In this document: positions 50,745 to 59,521 of the stretch, in pieces
Layout of the letters: each line of letters begins with the position of its first letter
How positions within the stretch are numbered: the first letter of the stretch is position 1
NCBI GenBank assembly: GCA_040880585.1
Contig: JBBDID010000004.1
Location: 1 to 64,000, forward strand
Source: Paracrocinitomix sp040880585
Lineage (GTDB): Bacteria > Bacteroidota > Bacteroidia > Flavobacteriales_D > Crocinitomicaceae
Direction: 5' to 3'
Length of the DNA: 64,000 nucleotides
Position numbers and translations under genes: made by a program
The notes under the pieces: model-generated
Database searches by the model: none
What the model saw: the letters and a program-made list of their open reading frames with translations, nothing else
What the model was told of the DNA's origin: nothing

Positions 50745-51170
50745 ATGATAGCACACTCCTTTTCAGCAGGGACTGTTCAACGTCTGGGCATTATTCTCAA
50801 AATTAAATACAAAAAAGACACGGAAGTAACCCTTTCAGATATGAAGGAAGTTACAAAAATCCGAAAAAAACTTTTTGGTGAAGAATCTTATTGCTCGCTG
50901 ATTGATTTATCGCAGGACAACCTTACTATGAGTTCAGAAGCAAGAAAATACGTAACCGATAGCCCCATTATTCGAAAACTGAGGATTGCAGAGGTTTTAT
51001 TGGTTAAAAACTTTGCTCAGAAAATAGGTGTTCATACCTATGTCAGAATTTCTCGTTGGAAAGATAACATTACCGTGATGACCGTGAAGGATGAAGAAAA
51101 TGCTATCCATTGGTTAGAGCGCCAATACCGAAAACATCAGGAAAAAGAACTTTCATCTGCCGAAAAATAA
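50745..51170 (+). CDS. STAS/SpoIIAA-like cytoplasmic protein, function unknown
   Basis: A 141-aa soluble protein. The pattern of an Arg/Lys-rich strand, CSLIDLSQDNLTMSSEARKY, KLRIAEVLLVKN and a final helix WLERQYRKHQEKE suggests a SpoIIAA/STAS-like alpha-beta fold, as in several unnamed Bacteroidota proteins (DUF7793-type). This is a fold-level guess. It starts six bases after the preceding barrel gene and ends at a hairpin whose left arm includes the stop codon. Confidence 0.55.
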   Translation: MIAHSFSAGTVQRLGIILKIKYKKDTEVTLSDMKEVTKIRKKLFGEESYCSLIDLSQDNLTMSSEARKYVTDSPIIRKLRIAEVLLVKNFAQKIGVHTYVRISRWKDNITVMTVKDEENAIHWLERQYRKHQEKELSSAEK

Positions 51171-51209
51171 AATCCTGTTCAAACGATTGTAACGAATGAA
51201 CAGGATTTT
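51169..51209. terminator. Bidirectional terminator
   Basis: AAAATCCTGTTC/GAACAGGATTTT, a 12-bp stem that begins within the TAA of the STAS-like gene. It lies between convergent genes, with A and T runs forming the stem base. Confidence 0.72.
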
Positions 51210-51224
51210 GATTGAAAGCACTAT

Positions 51225-51920
51225 TTAATATTGCTGAAAGTGTATGGGGAGGGTGTATCTTACCCGTACTTTTTTACCCGCTTGTTCACCGGGATTCCAT
51301 TTTGGCATTAAGCTTACCACTCGTTTTGCTTCTTTAGAAAGATCTTCATGAGGTGATTGTTTAGCGACCACATGGCTAATAGATCCATCTTTATTTACCA
51401 CAAACTGAACATAGACTATCCCTTGTATACCTATTTCTCTGGGTAATTCAGGATATACCATCTGTTTACCGATCCATTCATACATGGCTTTTTCACCACC
51501 GGGAAACTCCGGTTCTATTTCACTTCCCGGGAGAATCGCATAAGACTCTCGACGTAAATCATCATCATCTGAAAGCAAATCACCATACACATCTCCGTCT
51601 ATCGTAATAACATCATCCTTGTCTGTGATAATAGGATCTCCCTCTCTCTCCAACTTTTTCACCACCTCGATATTTTCAATATTGTCCAGGTTAACAACTG
51701 CCGCTCTTTGGGGCTGTTCTTGTAAGGTGTAATCAATTGGAATTTCAACAGAGATGCCACTGTTCAGCCCCTTGTCATATATTGGTATTGAATCTTCGGG
51801 AACTGCAGATGAATATTCAAATGCCGCCAGGCATAAGGAACCGGAAACCAATAATCCGATTTGAAAAAATGCAAACCTCTTTCGTTCCAGGTTTGCTTTT
51901 TTGCTCTTTTTTGCGATCAT
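51225..51920 (-). CDS. TonB-family energy transducer
   Basis: A 231-aa periplasm-spanning protein. A short basic N-terminus (KKSKKANLERKR) precedes one transmembrane helix (~17-36). A linker follows, then the TonB C-terminal domain at ~145-230: KAMYEWIGKQMVYPELPRE, GIVYVQFVVNKDGSISHV, KWNPGEQAGKKVRVRYTLP. It couples proton-motive force to outer-membrane receptors, or is one of the many TonB-like paralogues of the phylum. ExbB/ExbD are not adjacent, so its partner is unknown. Confidence 0.88.
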   Translation of the reverse strand: MIAKKSKKANLERKRFAFFQIGLLVSGSLCLAAFEYSSAVPEDSIPIYDKGLNSGISVEIPIDYTLQEQPQRAAVVNLDNIENIEVVKKLEREGDPIITDKDDVITIDGDVYGDLLSDDDDLRRESYAILPGSEIEPEFPGGEKAMYEWIGKQMVYPELPREIGIQGIVYVQFVVNKDGSISHVVAKQSPHEDLSKEAKRVVSLMPKWNPGEQAGKKVRVRYTLPIHFQQY

Positions 51921-52036
51921 AATTATATATTTTTAGTTAAACAACTGTACTTGAAAAAACAATTGTTGTGCCAAAAACATATTATACTGTCTATCAGTGG
52001 TTTATGATCATTAAAAAGTTAATTTTTTGTTAAAGC

Positions 52037-52483
52037 TTATTGTTGATCCTTTGAAAATCTTGTTATAAAAATAGAGAGGATATTTCCTGCTATTAAAAAA
52101 AGACCCAGACAGATCCAAACGTATCCCCATTGACTGAAATCCATTTTCTGAGGACTAATCAGTGTATATACATCCGTCAAAAGAATAATAAAAGTAGCCA
52201 CCATCAATCCGATTGCCATATTTTTAACTTTTCTGTTTTGCGTCTTTTTTATGATCATCCCCTCTAAAATGAGGATGGCTAAAATTAAAGGTGCTGTTAT
52301 CCCGGCCGCTAAAAAAGACAGTTTGGGAACTTCATTTATATCCGCATAATAGATTTTATCAATCTCATTGAGGTCAGTCAACAGGAAGTTGTTGTTGGCA
52401 TTTTGTATACTCACCCCAAAATAAGCTGCGACCAGACACATCAAAAATGCCAATCCTGCAATGATCAAATGTTGCTTTTTCAT
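52037..52483 (-). CDS. Four-helix membrane protein, function unknown
   Basis: A 148-aa protein with transmembrane helices at ~7-25, 54-74, 88-110 and 118-140, and one longer periplasmic loop (~26-53, YADINEVPKL). No family recognised. A perfect TAnnTTTG box ends only four bases before its ATG, implying a leaderless transcript. It is divergent from the RidA gene across 77 bases. Confidence 0.6.
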   Translation of the reverse strand: MKKQHLIIAGLAFLMCLVAAYFGVSIQNANNNFLLTDLNEIDKIYYADINEVPKLSFLAAGITAPLILAILILEGMIIKKTQNRKVKNMAIGLMVATFIILLTDVYTLISPQKMDFSQWGYVWICLGLFLIAGNILSIFITRFSKDQQ

Positions 52484-52487
52484 AGAA

Positions 52488-52495
52488 CAAATATA
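52488..52495 (-). promoter_or_regulatory. Candidate -7 box TATATTTG (leaderless)
   Basis: Minus strand, four bases from the ATG at 52483; transcription would start at the start codon. Confidence 0.5.
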
Positions 52496-52539
52496 GAATT
52501 CCTTCGGCAGCAGGAACCCATAGTTCTAAATGCAATTGA

Positions 52540-52547
52540 TATATTTG
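52540..52547 (+). promoter_or_regulatory. Candidate -7 box TATATTTG of the RidA gene
   Basis: Plus strand, 13 bases before the ATG at 52561. It forms a back-to-back pair with the box at 52488. Confidence 0.5.
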
Positions 52548-52560
52548 CACAAAAAAGCTT

Positions 52561-52992
52561 ATGTCTGAGAAGATCAATTCTGATAAAGCACCCAAACCGG
52601 TTGGTTTGTACCCTCATGCCAGAAAGGTTGGGAATTTACTTTTTTTATCGGGTGTTGGGCCAAGGGTTGCCGGTTCTGACAAGAACGATTCAGCAGTTCC
52701 GGGATTGGAATTAGATCACAACGGAAACTTTAAATCCTTTGATTTTGAAGCACAATGCAAATCAGTATTTGATAATGTTCGTGCGGTACTGGAAGCTTCG
52801 GGTTCTTCATGGGATCAATTAGTAGATGTAACCGTTTTTTTGGTGAATATGAAAAGGGATTTTCACACCTATAATAAAGTTTATGCAGACTATTTCAAGG
52901 ATAATCAACCGTGTAGAACCACGGTAGAGATCAGTAGCCTTCCCACACCGATTGCCATTGAGTTGAAATGTATTGCAACAATCAATAAATAG
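52561..52992 (+). CDS. RidA-family deaminase, possibly 2-aminomuconate deaminase
   Basis: A 143-aa YjgF/RidA fold protein. Motifs: VGLYPHARKVGNLLFLSGVG, then SWDQLVDVTVFLVNMKRDF and the signature CRTTVEISSLPTPIAIELKC, where the Arg-Thr-Thr and Glu residues line the active site. RidA removes reactive enamines. The GVGPR segment and lengthened N-terminus are closer to aminomuconate deaminases of tryptophan degradation, and kynU/kmo are 3 kb away. That subfamily call is inference. Six bases before a TPR-like gene. Confidence 0.85.
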   Translation: MSEKINSDKAPKPVGLYPHARKVGNLLFLSGVGPRVAGSDKNDSAVPGLELDHNGNFKSFDFEAQCKSVFDNVRAVLEASGSSWDQLVDVTVFLVNMKRDFHTYNKVYADYFKDNQPCRTTVEISSLPTPIAIELKCIATINK

Positions 52993-52998
52993 AAAATT

Positions 52999-53583
52999 AT
53001 GTTTGGATTAATCATTAAATTATTGTTGTCTTTGGGTTCAGCAGCCTTTACCGTTTATTTATTTGCTGAAGGCTCCTGGGGATGGGGGATATTGTTCATT
53101 TTTGTTACTGCCTTCTTTACCCTTTTCATTTTTAGAAATCAAAATTTATTGATGGCGACCTTGCAACTACGGCAACAAAATATTGAAAAAGCACAGAAAT
53201 ATTTGGCACGTATTAAGCAACCCCAATTTTTACTGAAGGGACAAAGGGCTTACTACTATTATATTATGGCATTAGCCAGCCAGCAAGACATCAAAATGTC
53301 ACAAACTGAATCTTTTTTAAGGAAAGCAATGGGTATTGGTTTAAAAAGGGATCATGACAAAGCCATGGCAAGAATTAATTTGGCGGCTGTTTGTATGCAA
53401 ACCGGAAGAAGAAGAGAGGCAGAGACCTTACTGGCTGAAGCCAAAAAGTTGGATACCAAAGGTGTCATGACAGAATACATTAAGAATTTAAAAAAGCAGA
53501 TGGGAAAAGCAACTTCCCGAAATCAAATCCGCATGGCGCAAATGAACAAAGGGAAAAAAGTAGCCAATAAGAAAATGCGTTAA
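52999..53583 (+). CDS. Membrane-anchored TPR-like protein
   Basis: A 194-aa protein. Two N-terminal transmembrane helices (~3-22, 27-46) are followed by helical repeats with TPR-like spacing (QQNIEKAQKYLARIKQP, AMARINLAAVCMQTGRRREA) and a strongly basic tail (NKGKKVANKKMR). A cytoplasmic scaffold role is likely; partners are unknown. Operon with the RidA gene. Confidence 0.65.
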   Translation: MFGLIIKLLLSLGSAAFTVYLFAEGSWGWGILFIFVTAFFTLFIFRNQNLLMATLQLRQQNIEKAQKYLARIKQPQFLLKGQRAYYYYIMALASQQDIKMSQTESFLRKAMGIGLKRDHDKAMARINLAAVCMQTGRRREAETLLAEAKKLDTKGVMTEYIKNLKKQMGKATSRNQIRMAQMNKGKKVANKKMR

Positions 53584-53614
53584 TCCGGGTTAGGAAAGTC
53601 TATTTCGGTGATAA

Positions 53615-56596
53615 TCACAAGTTTTTTTGTATCAACTCTCCCGGTCTTAACCCGTTTAAATTCATGGTAAACCGAATACGGTTCCAGTATTTCATAGCCG
53701 GATGGTACATATTTTGAGATTCAACTATCGGGAAGTATATCCCAAATGCTTCACCAAAGCGTATTCCCGCACCAAAATCATACGCCATTTCGATACTCCC
53801 ATTTTGATCGAGCAGCCCATAATCTGCGTAAATCACAAAAGGCACGTAGGGAATTTCAAAAATAAAATTGCTGCCAAAAATCATAGCGGTTGAGGTCAAT
53901 GAATCCGAAACAGACTTGAATCCTCCTTGATTTTCAATGCGTTGATTATCATAAAAACCAGTGGTTTCATTTCTTCCCAACATCCAATGCTCATATAATA
54001 CATCCTGGGTGCCGGATTGACCGCTCAGTGACATGCCGTATCGGGAATTAACCGTTCCATTATAAAACAAATTTTGCCCAAAATAAGCACGTAATTCAAC
54101 ATGTTTTCCTTTTTTTGGCCAATATGCGATCTTGTATTTTAAGGTCAGGGAGGCATTCAAAAGATCTCCTGTTGTTTCTGTGATTCCAACCGTTTGAAGG
54201 TAATTGTAATAATCAAATCGTGGGGATGCGGTAAAGGTGTGGATTCGTTTTTTGTAGGTGAAATTATAGGTTGCATAGCCCCCGAAAGTTTGATTTTTGT
54301 AAAAATTTCCAAGTTCTGCCACGTAAGCAGTCTGTAATTTTGCATCTTGTGTATAATACTTTTTGGCGGATCGTTTCCCAATATTAAATTTCACATAGGG
54401 TTGAATAGCATAATAGGTGCCCACGGGGTCTGCTGTTGAGTCTACAGGAACCGACCTTCCATTACCAAATGTTTTTGCCATAGCACCCACAGTAATGGAT
54501 CGAAAATTCTTTTCGGGTACCCAGGCGTAATTCAAATCTACAAATCCGGAAATATTTTTACGTCCAAATGAAAACATAGGTGCCAGCGTATATTCAAATT
54601 TGTTTTTTTGGAGGGTTTGATTGTGCAATAACATTCCTATCATGAACTTATCATAGGCATTTCCTCCCAAAATTGGCGTATACCAGTTATTCCAGTGCTC
54701 TGGTTCATTATCTCCAAACAAGAACTCTAATTTCAGTGGCTCTACTCTTTTAAATAAGCCTTTATCCTTCCAGCGATTATTATTTCGATTCATATCCGGC
54801 ATGAACTCTTCTGAATCGATAATGAATTCATCTAAAGTGGCACCTTCAAAATACACAGATTTTTCACCGATCTCTACCCATTTGGTCTCTGCCGGTTTGC
54901 CGTATCGAAAAGCATCCACCCTCACCGGACAGTCAACTTGCCCGACATTTTTAACCTTAACAGTAAATCCCTTTTCATCCTTTTCAACTCCGGCAATTTT
55001 ATAATCAATTTGTTTTGTTGTTTGAATGATATCATCAAAAAACCAATCTAATTTTTTCCCACTAGACTTCTCTATGGCTTTTTCAAGGTCTTCAGCTTGT
55101 GGATGCTTGAATTCCCACTTTTGATAGTACGCTTGCATGGCTTTGTCAAATTCTTCTTCTCCCAGATAATCTTTCAGGTACGTAAAAACCAAACCGGTTT
55201 TAGAATAAACAATCGTTCCGTAATTGATGGCGGTATATTCATCTGCACTTAATTCAATGGGTTGATCCATTCCGTATTCAGCAGACATATTATAAGAAAT
55301 ATAATTTAGATCCAAATGGGATAAGTGCTCAAGGTTGATTCGTTCTGCTATCCCCATCATCATGTCAGATAATCGCTCATTTTTTGGATATTTTGTCTGG
55401 ATATATCGGATTTCATTGAGCGTGTTTAAGCCTTCATCCATCCAGGGATGTTTTCGTTCATTAGAACCCAGTTGTCCGTAAAACCAGTTGTGTCCCACTT
55501 CGTGAACAATGACAATTTCCAATTCTAGGTGTGAACCCGTATTCCCGATCACTGTTACATTTGGATATTCCATTCCGCCACCTGCTGAAATTGTTCCGTC
55601 CACAGCCGTAACCTGATCATAAGGGTAATCGCCGTTCCATTTTGAGTAATAATAAATTCCGTCGTGCAGGTATTCCGAAGAACGTTCCCATACTTCGTGA
55701 TGATTGGGCACAAACATAGCCCAGGTCGTTACTTTTCTACCTGAATGCGGTAACTCCACTTCTCCTTTTAACACCTCAAATCGCTTATCGGCGAACCATG
55801 CAAAATCATGAACATTTGATTGCGTATAGCGGATGGTTTTATAGGTTTCAGATGAGGCAGGAAATTCATCATCTCCAAATTTATTATTTTCATAGTGCTT
55901 TTTGGTCGCCTCTACTTTTTCTTCCAAAAATACGACCTCACTTGCTGTTTGTAAATCACCGGTTGATCCCACTACATAATTTTCAGGTAGGGTAATGGAT
56001 ACATCAAAAGACCCATATTCAGAATAAAACTCACCCTGTGTCAGGTAGGGCATTTCATGCCAGCCGTCCTGATCAAAAACAGCAGGTTTGGGATACCATT
56101 GGGTAATTTGATAAGACTCACCGATATGTCCCAGCCGTGAAATACTTCCGGAAGGAATTTTAACCTTAAAAGGAGTAGACACCTTTATTTTTTCTCCGGG
56201 TTTTAAAACGCTATTCAAATGAAGAATGGCAATATCGATATGCTCAGGATGGTATTCCCATTTTGCGTCCATTCCGTCAATTTTAAAGTGGAGGGAGTCA
56301 ATCCAACCTCTTTCTTCTTCTGTTGCATATTGCAGGGACATATCATTCATGTCATACAATTGTCTGGCTAATGCGGTGTTTGTGTTTTTATAGGCATTTG
56401 GCCAAAGGTGAATGTAGATTTTATCCATGGCCGTGTTTGAATTGTTGATGTATTCAAACTCTTCATAGGCCGACAAGGTATTATCAGTGTCATTCAATTT
56501 TACATCAATGGTGTAATTTACTTCTTGTTGGAAGTAATTTTGCCCAAAAGCATTGCACAATGCTGTTAAAGTCAAAAAAAAGAATATCTTATTCAT
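53615..56596 (-). CDS. M1-family metallopeptidase with C-terminal barrel-like domain
   Basis: A 993-aa exported zinc aminopeptidase-like protein starting MNKIFFFLTL (signal to NAFGQ); the ATG at 56638 adds 14 unrelated residues. The zinc site is His365-Glu366-x-x-His369 with Glu388 (HEVGHNW ... HPWMDEGLN), the M1 spacing. GGMEYPN corresponds to the GxMEN substrate motif, with Tyr-Pro in place of Asn. After ~600 residues the chain becomes aromatic beta-strand repeats to the end, resembling an outer-membrane barrel rather than a T9SS tail. The peptidase may thus be held at the outer membrane. Single gene. Confidence 0.88.
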   Translation of the reverse strand: MNKIFFFLTLTALCNAFGQNYFQQEVNYTIDVKLNDTDNTLSAYEEFEYINNSNTAMDKIYIHLWPNAYKNTNTALARQLYDMNDMSLQYATEEERGWIDSLHFKIDGMDAKWEYHPEHIDIAILHLNSVLKPGEKIKVSTPFKVKIPSGSISRLGHIGESYQITQWYPKPAVFDQDGWHEMPYLTQGEFYSEYGSFDVSITLPENYVVGSTGDLQTASEVVFLEEKVEATKKHYENNKFGDDEFPASSETYKTIRYTQSNVHDFAWFADKRFEVLKGEVELPHSGRKVTTWAMFVPNHHEVWERSSEYLHDGIYYYSKWNGDYPYDQVTAVDGTISAGGGMEYPNVTVIGNTGSHLELEIVIVHEVGHNWFYGQLGSNERKHPWMDEGLNTLNEIRYIQTKYPKNERLSDMMMGIAERINLEHLSHLDLNYISYNMSAEYGMDQPIELSADEYTAINYGTIVYSKTGLVFTYLKDYLGEEEFDKAMQAYYQKWEFKHPQAEDLEKAIEKSSGKKLDWFFDDIIQTTKQIDYKIAGVEKDEKGFTVKVKNVGQVDCPVRVDAFRYGKPAETKWVEIGEKSVYFEGATLDEFIIDSEEFMPDMNRNNNRWKDKGLFKRVEPLKLEFLFGDNEPEHWNNWYTPILGGNAYDKFMIGMLLHNQTLQKNKFEYTLAPMFSFGRKNISGFVDLNYAWVPEKNFRSITVGAMAKTFGNGRSVPVDSTADPVGTYYAIQPYVKFNIGKRSAKKYYTQDAKLQTAYVAELGNFYKNQTFGGYATYNFTYKKRIHTFTASPRFDYYNYLQTVGITETTGDLLNASLTLKYKIAYWPKKGKHVELRAYFGQNLFYNGTVNSRYGMSLSGQSGTQDVLYEHWMLGRNETTGFYDNQRIENQGGFKSVSDSLTSTAMIFGSNFIFEIPYVPFVIYADYGLLDQNGSIEMAYDFGAGIRFGEAFGIYFPIVESQNMYHPAMKYWNRIRFTMNLNGLRPGELIQKNL

Positions 56597-56675
56597 CAAA
56601 TTACTGTTTTTACAAAATGAGAATGAAATCACTTCCATTCAGTTTGGAAAGATAGTTATATTTAATAGTTAGAAT

Positions 56676-58808
56676 ATGTCATACTACGGTAAAGGGTTAA
56701 AAATTCATATAAATGCAAAGTTTCATTTGATAAGCTGCTTATTGATGATCTTTTTTTATTCCTGCGCCAACAGTCAAAAAAAGAATGAAACCGTGAAAGA
56801 AGAACACAAACACACCAACGCACTGATAGAAGAGAGCAGCCCGTATTTGTTACAACACGCACATAATCCTGTAAACTGGATGCCCTGGGGAGAAGCTGCT
56901 TTTGAAAAAGCAAAAAAAGAAGACAAGTTGGTGCTTGTATCTATTGGCTATTCCTCTTGCCACTGGTGTCATGTGATGGAGCATGAGAGTTTTGAAAACG
57001 AAGCTGTTGCTAAAATCATGAATGAACACTACATCTGCATAAAAGTTGATCGGGAAGAGCGACCGGATGTGGATCAGGTTTATATGACAGCTGTTCAACT
57101 GATGATCGGGCAAGGTGGGTGGCCACTCAACTGCTTTACTCTCCCCAATGGAAAACCCATCTATGGAGGAACTTATTTCCCAAAAAACCAATGGGTAGAT
57201 ATACTTCAAAAACTGCATAATACTTATGAAAATGACCGTGAAAAGGTACTGGAATATGCCGATCAACTTACCAAGGGAATTCAAAACCATGAACTGATTA
57301 CTGTAAAAGAAACTGCTCAGGATTTTTCTGATGCACGTTTACATGAGATGGTTGATGCGTGGAAACTTCGGTTTGACAATGATCGGGGAGGACCTGACCG
57401 GGCGCCCAAATTTCCACTTCCCAACAACTACGATTTTCTGATGCAATATGCGCACCAATATCAAGATGACACAGTGATGGAGCACCTTGAATTGACCTTG
57501 CATAAAATGGCTTTTGGGGGGATTTATGATCAAATTGGCGGGGGATTTTCACGATATTCAACAGATGCCGAATGGAAAGCCCCACATTTTGAAAAAATGC
57601 TTTATGACAATGCTCAACTGGTCAGTCTCTATTCAAAAGCATACCAACGCACAAAAGATCCGCTATACAAACATATCGTTTACCAAACCCTGGAGTGGGT
57701 GGAACGGGAAATGACCCACCAAGAAGGTGCTTTCTATTCAGCACTTGATGCTGACTCAGAAGGGGAGGAAGGAAAATATTATGTTTGGGAGAAAGAGGAG
57801 TTAAAATCCATTTTGGGTGAGGATTATGACCTGGTTAAATCTTATTATAACGTCAATCGAAGAGGACAATGGGAGGGAAAGTATATCCTTTTAAGGCATG
57901 AGCCGGATCATGTCATTGCTGATGAATTTGACATGAGCACAGAAGAGCTGCAAACGAAGATTCAAAAAATCAATCAAAAATTATTAATAAAACGTGCTGA
58001 GCGTATACGCCCGGGACTGGATGATAAATCCCTGACCTCATGGAACTGCATGATGACAATTGGATACATTGATGCCTATTCTGTCTTCAGAGAAAAACCT
58101 TTTCTGAAAGCCATTCAAAAAAATGTGAGTTGGTTAGAAGAAAACCAATTGAATAAAGACGGCAAACTCTATCACACATATAAAGCAGGAGAAGGAAAAA
58201 TAGATGGCTTTTTAGAAGATTATGCCTTTGCTATACAGATGTACATAAAGCTTTACGAACTAAGTTTTGATGAGCAGTTTTTAGAAAAAGCCAAACTGTT
58301 AACCACTTATGTGATCGATCATTTTGAAGATCCCTCTAGTGGAATGTTCTATTTTACATCCGATCAGGAATCACAACTTGTCGCCCGAAAAATGGAAATT
58401 TCAGACAATGTCATTCCGGCGAGTAATTCAGTTATGGCCAATAATCTGTGGAAATTGGGAACACTTTATGATGATCCTGTTTACAAGAGTAAATCCAAAC
58501 AAATGCTTGCTAATGTTTATGATCAGATGCCCACCTATGGCTCTGCTTATTCAAATTGGGGTATTTTAACCTTACATCTGGTGGCTCCATACTACGAAAT
58601 TGCTATTACAGGTGATGATTGGAAAGAAAAACAAAAGAAGTTCGCAAAGCATTACGTACCTAATGCTATTTTTATGGGAGGAGAATCGGGTAGTTTACCT
58701 TTGTTAGAAGGGAAAAATCTGGAAGAAACTACTATTTTTGTGTGTGTGAATAAAGCCTGTCAAATGCCCGTTTCTAAAGTAAGTGAAGCCCTGAAACAAA
58801 TCAAATAA
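56676..58808 (+). CDS. Thioredoxin-like DUF255 (YyaL/SSP411-type) lipoprotein
   Basis: A 710-aa protein. The N-terminal signal has lipobox FYSC (Cys ~30), so it is probably lipid-anchored. Residues ~45-215 are a DUF255 thioredoxin-like domain with LIEESSPYLLQHAHNPVNW and CxxC in SSCHWCHVMEHESF. The remainder is an (alpha/alpha)6-barrel like cellobiose epimerase/N-acylglucosamine epimerase (APKFPLPNNYDFLMQY, DGFLEDYAFAIQMY). Relatives (YyaL, spermatogenesis-associated 20) lack a firm activity. The lipoprotein signal is a variation from the usual cytoplasmic form. Divergent from the M1 gene. Confidence 0.9.
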   Translation: MSYYGKGLKIHINAKFHLISCLLMIFFYSCANSQKKNETVKEEHKHTNALIEESSPYLLQHAHNPVNWMPWGEAAFEKAKKEDKLVLVSIGYSSCHWCHVMEHESFENEAVAKIMNEHYICIKVDREERPDVDQVYMTAVQLMIGQGGWPLNCFTLPNGKPIYGGTYFPKNQWVDILQKLHNTYENDREKVLEYADQLTKGIQNHELITVKETAQDFSDARLHEMVDAWKLRFDNDRGGPDRAPKFPLPNNYDFLMQYAHQYQDDTVMEHLELTLHKMAFGGIYDQIGGGFSRYSTDAEWKAPHFEKMLYDNAQLVSLYSKAYQRTKDPLYKHIVYQTLEWVEREMTHQEGAFYSALDADSEGEEGKYYVWEKEELKSILGEDYDLVKSYYNVNRRGQWEGKYILLRHEPDHVIADEFDMSTEELQTKIQKINQKLLIKRAERIRPGLDDKSLTSWNCMMTIGYIDAYSVFREKPFLKAIQKNVSWLEENQLNKDGKLYHTYKAGEGKIDGFLEDYAFAIQMYIKLYELSFDEQFLEKAKLLTTYVIDHFEDPSSGMFYFTSDQESQLVARKMEISDNVIPASNSVMANNLWKLGTLYDDPVYKSKSKQMLANVYDQMPTYGSAYSNWGILTLHLVAPYYEIAITGDDWKEKQKKFAKHYVPNAIFMGGESGSLPLLEGKNLEETTIFVCVNKACQMPVSKVSEALKQIK

Positions 58809-58841
58809 TAAACTCTTAGCACAAATCTCCTTTAAAAACAT

Positions 58842-58849
58842 TATTTTTG
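58842..58849 (+). promoter_or_regulatory. Candidate -7 box TATTTTTG of DUF4290-murA
   Basis: TAnnTTTG ending seven bases before the ATG at 58857, again predicting a near-leaderless mRNA. Confidence 0.45.
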
Positions 58850-58856
58850 AAGCAAT

Positions 58857-59516
58857 ATGCAGAATAAATCAGACTTGGTGTACAACACCGAACGACCAAA
58901 AATGCAAATTCCTGAGTACGGAAGGAATGTCCAAAAAATGGTCGATTATGCTGTCTCCCTGGGAGACAAAGAAGAAAGAAATAAAGTTGCCAATGCGATT
59001 ATTAAGGTAATGGGCGAACTGAATCCACATTTAAGGGATGTAGAAGAATACAAACCGAAACTGTGGACACACTTGCTCATTATGTCTGATTTTCAATTGG
59101 ATGTTGATTTTCCTTACGAAAAACCTGAACGGGAGAAATTGGCTGCAAAGCCGGAATCTGTTCCCTATCCTCAAAGCCCTATTAAGATTGGACACTACGG
59201 AAAAAACGTAGAGAAAATGATCGATATTGCCTGTGAAATGGAAAAAGGAGAAGAGCGGGAAGCACTGGAAAAACACATTGGTAGTTTAATGAAGCGATTT
59301 CATCTAACCTTTAACTCTACCTTTGTTGAAGATGAAACCATATTAGAGCATTTAGCAAAACTTTCTGACGGGAGAATTCAACTATCAGATACTTCTTTTT
59401 TACCCAATACTAACGAAATTCTCAAATCAACTACTACTCCAAAAGCCAAAGGAACTAAAGGGAAAAGCCGTAGTAACAAAGTAAAAAACAGAAGTAAAAA
59501 CCGAAAAAGATATTAA
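58857..59516 (+). CDS. DUF4290 protein
   Basis: A 219-aa cytoplasmic protein of a Bacteroidota-specific family. Two repeated halves are visible: MQIPEYGRNVQKMVDYAV and IKIGHYGKNVEKMIDIACEM, each followed by a charged helix. The C-terminus is a strongly basic, Lys/Arg/Ser-rich tail (KGTKGKSRSNKVKNRSKNR) that may bind nucleic acid or the wall-synthesis machinery. It is encoded five bases before murA, an arrangement I recall as conserved in the phylum. Function unknown. Confidence 0.85.
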   Translation: MQNKSDLVYNTERPKMQIPEYGRNVQKMVDYAVSLGDKEERNKVANAIIKVMGELNPHLRDVEEYKPKLWTHLLIMSDFQLDVDFPYEKPEREKLAAKPESVPYPQSPIKIGHYGKNVEKMIDIACEMEKGEEREALEKHIGSLMKRFHLTFNSTFVEDETILEHLAKLSDGRIQLSDTSFLPNTNEILKSTTTPKAKGTKGKSRSNKVKNRSKNRKRY

Positions 59517-59521
59517 AACCA

